Below, one piece after another: positions 1 to 6,966 of a DNA stretch of 64,000 bases. Positions within the stretch are counted from its first letter, which is position 1, and each line of letters opens with the position of its first letter. The DNA is from Deltaproteobacteria bacterium (GTDB lineage: Bacteria; Desulfobacterota; Binatia; UTPRO1): NCBI GenBank assembly GCA_020852955.1, contig JADYZW010000064.1, positions 1 through 64,000 on the forward strand. Direction: 5' to 3'. The notes under the pieces were generated by a model. It saw only the letters and a list, made by a program, of their open reading frames with translations. It was not told where the DNA came from and searched no databases. A program made the position numbers and the translations under genes.

Positions 1-1582
1 GCACGTCGTCGGCGTCGATGACCTGCGGGCGCAGGTCCCAGAGCGACGCCGCCTCGACCATGGGCACGCCGTCGATCAGGTTCGCCCGCGCCATGCTCCA
101 GAGCGAGAGCAGCGGCGCCTGCGGATTCACCAGCACGAGCTCCCCGGGACCGACCAGGCGATAGAGCACGGAGCCGAGCACCTTCCCGACCGACCGCGGG
201 AAGCCCCCGGCCACCACGAGCCGCGCGTCGCGCAGCGCCACCCGGTGTTCCCCGAGCTGCAGCAGCGCGTAGAGCCCGGCCTCGTCACGCGTCGACACCA
301 GCAGCAGATGGGCCTCCGCGACCGCGTCGAAGTTGCTGGCGAGCAGGCGCTGCAAGTAGTGCTCGCGAAAATAGCGCGATTCGAAGCTCGCCGAGAGGAA
401 TACCACGCTGATCGACCGTTCGCGCGCATCGGCCACGATGCGCTCGATGATCGCCGGCGCAACCGGCGCGTCGGTGATCAGAACGACCGACGCGACCGGC
501 TTCTCGGCGTAGAACGCGTAGGTCTTCACCCGCTCGGTCTCGAGGTTCGTCTCGCGGACGCGGTTGATCGCCGTGGTCGGCGGCTCCGCTTCCTGCGCCA
601 GCAATGCCTGCCGCGTCACCTGATGGATCAGCATGTCGTAGCGGAAGCCGAGCTTCGCGGTGTGCTCGATGAGCGGCAGATCCCCGTAGTAGAGCGTGAG
701 ATAGTGCGCCGGCAGCGTCGCGTAGTGCCCGTTCGCGGGATCGAAGGGCAGCCACCGGCCCCCGAGCCACGCCTCGACCCACGAAATCGTCGCCCGCTTG
801 CGCGCCGCGTCCTCGAGGCGGAGTCCGCCCACGAGCCGCGCCGGGATGCCGGCGGCGCGGAAGAGCGCGACGAGCAGCCGCGCACGCCCGCTCGGGCTGC
901 CGCGCTCGGCGTTCAGCACCCCGGCCGCATCGTCGGGCGCGTCCCGGTCCTCGCTCCGGAGAAAGGACGCCGCATACTGGAAGAGCGACCACGTCGTCTC
1001 GTCCACCCGTCCGGCATCGCGCGTGAGCGCCGCAACCCGGCGGACGAGCGCCGGGTCGTCCGACTGCACCCGCTCCCCCGGTCGCAGGTACGCCGCGTCC
1101 GGCGGCGGCGGGTTGTCGGCGAGCGCGAGGCGCGGCACGTCGTACCAGACATCGGTCGTGCGGGCGGTGTAGCTGTACGCGATGGCGCCCTTGTGCGCCT
1201 TCACCGACGGCGCCTCCCAGCCGACCCACTGGTTCGGCGGCTCGGCGTCCTCGCGGAACCGGAAGGCGCTCGGGCGCACCGTGCGGCCGAGGATCGCCTG
1301 CCGCCCGTCCGAGACGGGCACCAGCATGCGCACCGACACCGCGTCGCCGGCCGGATCGACATCCATCGACACGGTGACGGTCCAGTACTGGATCGTCGGC
1401 TTGCCGGAACGGGCGCGCGGCTCGTCGGGCGGACTGAAGACCCGCCCGTCCGCCGTGGGCGTTGGCGCGGCGCTCGGCTCCGCCCGCGGACGCTCGGCCG
1501 GCGCGAGGAGGGCCGCGAGCGCGACGACCCCACACGCGAGGCGTGTCCTCGCGCGCCGCAGCCTCCGCGACCCGCGTCCCAT
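1..1582 (-). CDS. inactive transglutaminase-like membrane-associated protein (3' part outside window)
   Basis: The reading frame opens at ATG 1582, three bases after the stop of the upstream glycosyltransferase, and stays open to the window edge (527 residues seen, C-terminus missing). Residues about 13-35 look like a signal or anchor segment. A transglutaminase-like core lies near 220-285: the segment ending GIPARLVGG (245-253) and the SWVEAW...LPFDP segment (267-282) match that fold. The positions expected for the catalytic Cys and His are Pro230 and Ile266; only Asp281 is kept. This matches the idea behind the family 'inactive transglutaminase fused to 7 TM helices'; the TM part would lie outside the window. 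It closes an operon of glycosyltransferases and an ABC exporter, so a structural or scaffold role in envelope glycan handling is inferred, not shown. Confidence 0.75.
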   Translation of the reverse strand, partial: MGRGSRRLRRARTRLACGVVALAALLAPAERPRAEPSAAPTPTADGRVFSPPDEPRARSGKPTIQYWTVTVSMDVDPAGDAVSVRMLVPVSDGRQAILGRTVRPSAFRFREDAEPPNQWVGWEAPSVKAHKGAIAYSYTARTTDVWYDVPRLALADNPPPPDAAYLRPGERVQSDDPALVRRVAALTRDAGRVDETTWSLFQYAASFLRSEDRDAPDDAAGVLNAERGSPSGRARLLVALFRAAGIPARLVGGLRLEDAARKRATISWVEAWLGGRWLPFDPANGHYATLPAHYLTLYYGDLPLIEHTAKLGFRYDMLIHQVTRQALLAQEAEPPTTAINRVRETNLETERVKTYAFYAEKPVASVVLITDAPVAPAIIERIVADARERSISVVFLSASFESRYFREHYLQRLLASNFDAVAEAHLLLVSTRDEAGLYALLQLGEHRVALRDARLVVAGGFPRSVGKVLGSVLYRLVGPGELVLVNPQAPLLSLWSMARANLIDGVPMVEAASLWDLRPQVIDADDV

Positions 1583-1584
1583 CC

Positions 1585-2754
1585 TCACCGCACGACGTCG
1601 AGCATCGGCCCGAGGACGCGCGCCGGCGCGAAGTACTCGAGCGCGAGCGCCCGCGCGGCCCGACCGTGGCGCGGCGGATCGGCCGCGATCGCGGCGAACG
1701 CGGCGCGGGCGTCGTCCGGCGTCCGGAAGGCGAAGAGCCCCTCCCCGACCGGCAGGCGAACGCCGAAGCCCGTGTCCTGGTTCACGACCGGGCGCCCGGC
1801 CGCGAGGTAGCAGGCGCTCCGATCGCTGAACCACCCGCTCCGTAGACGCACGTTGACGTCCTTCGCAACCGTGAACTCGCCGCGCGAGCCGCGGACGAAC
1901 GCGCGATAGACGTCCGGATCGCTGGAGACCGCGAGCGGGTCCGCCACCTCCCACCCGGCCGCGCGGAGGCGCGCGAGGTCGTCCGGCCGCCCCGCGACGT
2001 CCATCGCCACCCGGAAGCGCTCGCCGGTGGTGCGCGGCAGATCGAGGAACCGGAGCCACTCGGTCCGCTTCCGCCACGCGAAGGTCTCGCCCTCGAACGT
2101 CACGTCGCGCCCCGTCGCGTCCCACTTGCCGACCGTCGTGTAGGCGGCGGCCGGGTCCATCGGCAACGGCTCCCACCACTTCGCGACGATCGGCTGACGG
2201 ATCGGCCGCCAGCGCACGCCGCCGGTCGGGATGCGGCACGCCGCCGTCCCGATGTTTTCGCCGAGTGTGAAGTGCGCGTCGTGCTCGGCGACCATCGCCG
2301 CCAGCCCGGCATCGCCCTCGGCGAGGCGGAGCTGCGTGTACGCCGGATCGAGGTCGACGTACGCCGCGGCGGCGCGCGGCCGCGCGGCGCGCGGCACGCG
2401 GTTCACGCCCGCCAGGTTCACGAAGAGGTCGGCGTCGGCGAGCGCGGCGCGCGTCCGCGCCTCGCCGGCCCCGTACCAGCGGTCGGCGCCGGCGTCCCAG
2501 AATCCCCAGGCGTCGGCGAAGCCGTGCGTTTCGAAGAACGTCGCGGCCGCGCGGACGCCGTAGCCGTAGTCCGTGGTCCGCATGCCGTCCGCGCCCGGCA
2601 CGTACGCTTCACCGTAGTAGGCGGTGTCCTCGTAGAAGAAGACGTCGCACCCGAGCGAGCGAAAGCCGGCGAGAAAATGCAGTGCCTGCCAGGCGTAGCC
2701 GCCGAGCGGGTAGCGGACGAAATAGCCCGCGAGCACCACGCGCAGCGCACTCAC
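1585..2754 (-). CDS. GT-B-like glycosyltransferase, tandem paralogue A
   Basis: A 389-residue cytoplasmic protein with no TM segment. It begins at GTG 2754, overlapping the previous stop by 4 bp (GTGA), and its N-terminus aligns residue for residue with its two neighbours. Shared hallmarks are an N-terminal beta strand then YPLGG, a YVDLDPAYTQ segment, and a C-terminal RSGWFSDRS...AAGRPVVNQDTGF block that resembles the donor-binding half of GT-B enzymes of the CgeB/GT1-like kind. Residue-level assignment of catalytic groups is not possible from this sequence alone. With paralogues B and C, the ABC transporter and the GH-GT2 fusion it forms a glycan assembly operon. Substrate unknown. Confidence 0.75.
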   Translation of the reverse strand: MSALRVVLAGYFVRYPLGGYAWQALHFLAGFRSLGCDVFFYEDTAYYGEAYVPGADGMRTTDYGYGVRAAATFFETHGFADAWGFWDAGADRWYGAGEARTRAALADADLFVNLAGVNRVPRAARPRAAAAYVDLDPAYTQLRLAEGDAGLAAMVAEHDAHFTLGENIGTAACRIPTGGVRWRPIRQPIVAKWWEPLPMDPAAAYTTVGKWDATGRDVTFEGETFAWRKRTEWLRFLDLPRTTGERFRVAMDVAGRPDDLARLRAAGWEVADPLAVSSDPDVYRAFVRGSRGEFTVAKDVNVRLRSGWFSDRSACYLAAGRPVVNQDTGFGVRLPVGEGLFAFRTPDDARAAFAAIAADPPRHGRAARALALEYFAPARVLGPMLDVVR

Positions 2755-3926
2755 GCGCACCCCGCGTCGGCGAGCAGACGCCCGAGGACGCGCTCGGCGC
2801 CGAACGCCTCGACCGCGACGGCGCGCGCCGCCGCGCAGCGCCGCGCGTAGCCCTCGCGCACCGCGCCGAGCGCCGCCACCGCGCCCTCGAGGTCGGCGAA
2901 GGGCAGGATCGCGTCGCCGAGCGGATAGTGCGGCGCGAGCCCGGTGTCCTGCACGATCACCGGACGTCCGAGCGCCAGGTAGGCCGTCGAGCGCGAGCTG
3001 AACCATCCGCTGCGGGTCGCGACATACGCCTCCTTGGCGACGCTCAGCTCGCCGCTCGAGGCGGCCAGGTAGGCGCGATACGCCTCCGGCGTCGCCGACG
3101 CCTCGCGCGCGTTGCGCAGGCGCCAGCCGGCGGCCGCGAGCCGCGCGCGGGGCGCGGCGCCCGCGAGCGCCACCTCGAGCCGCTCCGACGTCCGGCCCGG
3201 CAACGAGAGGATCTTCGCGAACTCGACGTCCTTCCCCCCGTACACCCGGCCGTCGATCGTCGGCGGCGTCCGGTCGATCTTCCACGACATGACGGTCGTG
3301 AAGGCGCCGCCGCCGGGGGGCGCCGACGCCGGCCAGTCGGCGAGCACGATCGGCGGTCGCGTCGGATGCCAGACGAGCCCGACGGCCGGGATGGCGCAGT
3401 CCGGCGCGCCGAGATTCGCGCCGTAGGAGAAGAAGACGTCGTGCGAGCGGATCATCGCCGCCGATTCGCGCACGGCCGTCCCCGCGCCGCCGGTCGTCGC
3501 GGCGGCGAGCTTCGCCTGGCTGTAGCAGGGGTCGGTATCGACGTAGGCGTGGACGCCGCGGCCGCGATACTCGTCCCGGAGCCAGCCGCACCCGGAGACG
3601 TTCAAGAAGAGATCCGCCTCGCGGCAGCGGCGCGCGAGCGCCTCCGCGCCGAGCCCGTGCACGACACCGCGCGGGTCGCGGAACGCCCACGAGACGCCGT
3701 TCGCCCCGGCGCCGAGCGCGCGCGCCAGGTATCCGACGTTCTCCTCGCAGGCGTCGGTGAACGTCTCCCGACCGGGCGAGTACACCCATTGACCGGTGTC
3801 CTCGAGGTACGTGACGTCGTGCCCGAGCGCGACGAGCCCGTGCACGTACTGCAGATAGTCCCAGGCCACGCCCCCCACCGGGTAGGTGGCGATGAGACCG
3901 GTCACCACGACGCGCACGGCGCGCAC
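2751..3926 (-). CDS. GT-B-like glycosyltransferase, tandem paralogue B
   Basis: A 391-residue paralogue of the genes on either side. GTG 3926 is preferred because it gives the same four residues before the conserved RVVV strand as in A and C; the frame runs on upstream but that part is Arg-rich and unconserved. It has YPVGG near the start, a YVDTDPCYSQ segment and the C-terminal block RSGWFSSRS...ALGRPVIVQDTGL. The last block is the most diverged of the three (D to S, A to L), so B may use another donor or acceptor. It is 65 bp downstream of paralogue C and overlaps paralogue A by 4 bp. GT family assignment is by motif only. Confidence 0.72.
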   Translation of the reverse strand: MRAVRVVVTGLIATYPVGGVAWDYLQYVHGLVALGHDVTYLEDTGQWVYSPGRETFTDACEENVGYLARALGAGANGVSWAFRDPRGVVHGLGAEALARRCREADLFLNVSGCGWLRDEYRGRGVHAYVDTDPCYSQAKLAAATTGGAGTAVRESAAMIRSHDVFFSYGANLGAPDCAIPAVGLVWHPTRPPIVLADWPASAPPGGGAFTTVMSWKIDRTPPTIDGRVYGGKDVEFAKILSLPGRTSERLEVALAGAAPRARLAAAGWRLRNAREASATPEAYRAYLAASSGELSVAKEAYVATRSGWFSSRSTAYLALGRPVIVQDTGLAPHYPLGDAILPFADLEGAVAALGAVREGYARRCAAARAVAVEAFGAERVLGRLLADAGCA

Positions 3927-3991
3927 TGTAGCGCCAGACGCCGGGAGCGTCACGAGGGGCGCGCCGCCGAGTCGCCGCGGCGCCGCCGCGG

Positions 3992-5149
3992 TCAGCGGAG
4001 CCCGGCGGCGTCGAGCATCGCGCCGATCACCCGGTCGGCCGCGAAGTGCTCCTCGGCGAGGGCGCGCGCCGCGCGGGCGTGCCGCGGCCAGTCGGCGGCG
4101 ACGGCGCGAACCGCGCCGACCGCTTCCTCCGGCGTCGCGAAGGCGAGGAGGCCTTCGCCGGTGGGAAGACATTCACTGAAGCCCGTGTCCTGCGTCACGA
4201 CAGGACGGCCGGCGGCGAGGAAGCAGACGCTCCGATCGCTGAACCATCCGCTGCGCGGCCGGACGTAGATGTCCTTCGCGACCGTGAACTCGCCGCGCGA
4301 CGCCCCGACGTAGGCGCGATACGCGTCCACGTCCGCGGAGATCGGCCGGGGGTCGACGAGCGACCAGCCATGCCCCGCGAGCTCGGCGCGGACCCGGTCG
4401 TCGCCCGGGTCCATCGCCAGCTCGAACGGCACGCCGCTCGCGCGCGGCACGTCGATCATGGCGAGGAAGTTGCGGTGCTTCGACCAGTGGTAGGTCTCTC
4501 CGCGGAACACGACGTCCTTTCCCTTGTTCTCCCAGGTGGCGACGCTCGTGAAGGCCCGCCCCTCCGGGCCGGGCCGCCAGAGCGCAGGAACGACCGGCGG
4601 ACGCGTCGGAACCCAGGCGAAACGCTCGACCGGAACGCGGCAGGACGGCGTCCCGAGGAGCGCGCCGTAGGTAAAGAGCACGTCGTGCGCGGCGAGGAAG
4701 CCGACGGCGTCCTCCTCGCCGTTCACCACCCGCATCTGCTCGTACATCGGATCGGTCTCGACGTAGCAGATCGTCGCGCCCTGCCGATGCTCGTCGCGGA
4801 GCGCGGTCGCACCGCAAAGATTGAAGATGGCGTCGGCGCTTCGATAGAGCGCCCGCACGACCGCGGGATCCCGCCCGTGCCAGCGATCGGCGAGGCCGTC
4901 CCAGTACGCCCAGCGGCCGGCGAAGTCGAACCGCCGCATGACGTCGGCCAGGTAGGCCACGTTGGCGGCGGCCGCGACCCCGACGCCGCCGCTCGCCGGG
5001 TCGTAGGGCGGCGCGCCCGAGTCCTCCACGTAGTACACGTCGCAGCCGAGCGCGCGCAGGCCGACGAGATAGTGGATCGCCTGCCAGGTCACGCCCGCGA
5101 GCGGGTACTGCCCAGCGATGCCGAGCACGACGACGCGCGGGCCGCTCAC
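3992..5149 (-). CDS. GT-B-like glycosyltransferase, tandem paralogue C
   Basis: A 385-residue protein starting at GTG 5149, which overlaps the stop of the ABC transporter by 4 bp (GTGA). Same architecture as A and B: YPLAG near the N-terminus, YVETDPMYEQ mid-protein, and RSGWFSDRS...AAGRPVVTQDTGF near residue 310-345. It is closer to A than to B in this block. It is the first of the three glycosyltransferases to be transcribed. The three genes look like a local tandem expansion, giving an enzyme set for consecutive sugar additions on one carrier. No signal peptide or TM segment is visible. Donor and acceptor are unknown. Confidence 0.75.
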   Translation of the reverse strand: MSGPRVVVLGIAGQYPLAGVTWQAIHYLVGLRALGCDVYYVEDSGAPPYDPASGGVGVAAAANVAYLADVMRRFDFAGRWAYWDGLADRWHGRDPAVVRALYRSADAIFNLCGATALRDEHRQGATICYVETDPMYEQMRVVNGEEDAVGFLAAHDVLFTYGALLGTPSCRVPVERFAWVPTRPPVVPALWRPGPEGRAFTSVATWENKGKDVVFRGETYHWSKHRNFLAMIDVPRASGVPFELAMDPGDDRVRAELAGHGWSLVDPRPISADVDAYRAYVGASRGEFTVAKDIYVRPRSGWFSDRSVCFLAAGRPVVTQDTGFSECLPTGEGLLAFATPEEAVGAVRAVAADWPRHARAARALAEEHFAADRVIGAMLDAAGLR

Positions 5150-6966
5150 ACTGGCTCCCGCCCCTCGTGGCGTCCGAACTGGGCCTCGTAGAGGCGCGCG
5201 AAGGCGCCCCCGCGCGCCACGAGCTCGTCGAACGTGCCCTGCTCCGCCACCGTCCCGTCGCGCAGCACGACCACCCGATCCGCGTGCCGGATGGTCGAGA
5301 GCCGGTGCGCGATCACGAACGTCGTCCGGCCGCGCATGAGCGCGCGGAGCGCCGCGAGGACGAGCGCCTCGGTCTCCGTGTCGAGCGCCGACGTCGGCTC
5401 GTCGAGGATCAGGATCGGCGCGTCGCGGACGATCGCGCGCGCGATCGTCACCCGCTGCTGCTCGCCCCCGGACAGCGTCGCGCCCTGTTCGCCGACGGGC
5501 GTCGACAGCCCCTGCGGTAGTCGCGCCAGGAGACCGTCGAGCTGCGCGAGCCGCGCCGCCCGCGCGATCTCGGCCTCGGTCGCCCGGGGGCGCCCGTACG
5601 CGATGTTCTCGCGGAGCGTCGTCGGGAAGACGACCGGCGGTTGCAGCACCATCGCGATCCGGCTCCGCAGATCGCGCAGGCGGTACTCACGCAGGTCCAC
5701 GCCGTCGAGCAGCACCCGCCCTTCCACCGGGTCGTAGAAGCGCCCGACGAGGCTCACGAGCGTGCTCTTGCCGACGCCCGTCGGCCCGACGATCGCGACC
5801 ACCTTCCCCGCCTCCGCCACGAGATCGACGTCCCGCAGCACCGGACGGTCGGCGGCGTACGCGAACCGCACGCGCTCGAAGCGAACCTCGCCGCGCAGCG
5901 TGACGCCCGCGAGGGTTCGCGCGCCGTCGCGGAGATCCGGCGTCGTCGCGAGGATCTCGAGCGCCCGCTCGGCGCCGGCCCGCGCGCCGTGGATCATGCC
6001 GATCGTCTGGCTCAGGCTGTTGATGGGCGCGTAGAGCGACGCGAGGTAGGTCGTGAAGACGAGGACCTGCCCGATCGTGAGCGCTCCGCTCAGGACCTTG
6101 GTCGCGCCCACCCAGAGCACGAGCGCCGTCCCGACGGCGATGATCACGTTGATCGCGCCCGAGTAGAAGGTCTGCATCATGTACATCCGGAGGTTGGCGC
6201 GCAGGCTCTCCGTGCTGGAGGCCGCGAACCGCCGCGCCTCCTCCTCCTCGGTCGTGAAGGCCTGAATCACGCGGATGGCGGCGATCCCGCGCTGCGTGAC
6301 CGTGTAGAGCCGGCTCTCCTTCCGACGCGCCTCGGTCGCAATCGCGTTGATCCGACGCCCGAGGAGCGTGATGCCGAGGAAGATCACCGGGCACACGGCG
6401 AGCGCGACCACCGTCAGAAGCCCGTCCATGCGCGCCATGACGACGACCATGCCGCCGAACAGCACGAGCGCGGTGATGATCGGGAACACCCCGTTCATGC
6501 TGAGCGTCTGGATGGCGAAGGTGTCGGCGGTCACGCGGTACAGCAGGTCCCCGACGTCGCGGCTCGTGTGGAACCTGAGCGAGAGCCGCTGCAGGTGCTG
6601 GTAGAGGTCGAGACGGAAGTCGTTCACCATTCCCTGCCCGATCGCGATCGTCGTGGCGTTGTTGAGCGTGCCGAGCCCGGCGAGCACGACGTAGAGCAGG
6701 ACGAGTCCGAGGCAGGCGGCCAGCAGGAGGTCCCTCGGTCCGAGCGCGGTCGCCGGCGCCCAGGCGACGGGCGTCCCCGTCAGCACGTTGTCGACGACGA
6801 TCTTGAGCGGCCAGGGCTTCAGGAGCTCGCAGGCGCTGATCATCACGACCTGCACGAGCGCGAACACGAAGGCCGCGCGGTGGGGGCGGAGGTAGTGCGC
6901 GACGGCGCGGAGCAGCGGGAAGCGGCGGGCGCCGGCGTGGCGCGCCGTCGCGGCCGCAGCGCTCAG
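5146..6966 (-). CDS. ABC exporter half-transporter (fused TMD-NBD)
   Basis: About 606 residues. The N-terminal half has six hydrophobic segments (type-1 exporter fold, about residues 30-330). The nucleotide-binding domain shows Walker A GPTGVGKST (394-402), signature LSGGE (498-502), Walker B with catalytic Glu in ILILDEP (518-524) and the H-loop His in IAHRLST. It would work as a homodimer in the inner membrane, MsbA-like, exporting a lipid-linked or hydrophobic substrate. No ATG, GTG or TTG lies near the expected start; a CTG at 6966 overlaps the upstream stop by 4 bp (CTGA) like the other couplings here, so it is the best start. Position between glycosyltransferases suggests glycolipid or glycan export. 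Confidence 0.88.
   Translation of the reverse strand: MSAAAATARHAGARRFPLLRAVAHYLRPHRAAFVFALVQVVMISACELLKPWPLKIVVDNVLTGTPVAWAPATALGPRDLLLAACLGLVLLYVVLAGLGTLNNATTIAIGQGMVNDFRLDLYQHLQRLSLRFHTSRDVGDLLYRVTADTFAIQTLSMNGVFPIITALVLFGGMVVVMARMDGLLTVVALAVCPVIFLGITLLGRRINAIATEARRKESRLYTVTQRGIAAIRVIQAFTTEEEEARRFAASSTESLRANLRMYMMQTFYSGAINVIIAVGTALVLWVGATKVLSGALTIGQVLVFTTYLASLYAPINSLSQTIGMIHGARAGAERALEILATTPDLRDGARTLAGVTLRGEVRFERVRFAYAADRPVLRDVDLVAEAGKVVAIVGPTGVGKSTLVSLVGRFYDPVEGRVLLDGVDLREYRLRDLRSRIAMVLQPPVVFPTTLRENIAYGRPRATEAEIARAARLAQLDGLLARLPQGLSTPVGEQGATLSGGEQQRVTIARAIVRDAPILILDEPTSALDTETEALVLAALRALMRGRTTFVIAHRLSTIRHADRVVVLRDGTVAEQGTFDELVARGGAFARLYEAQFGRHEGREPV

Noticed and set aside
245-1810. 521-codon open frame on the plus strand
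   Set aside because: Arg/Ala/Pro-rich shadow of the minus-strand transglutaminase-like gene, a common artefact at this GC.
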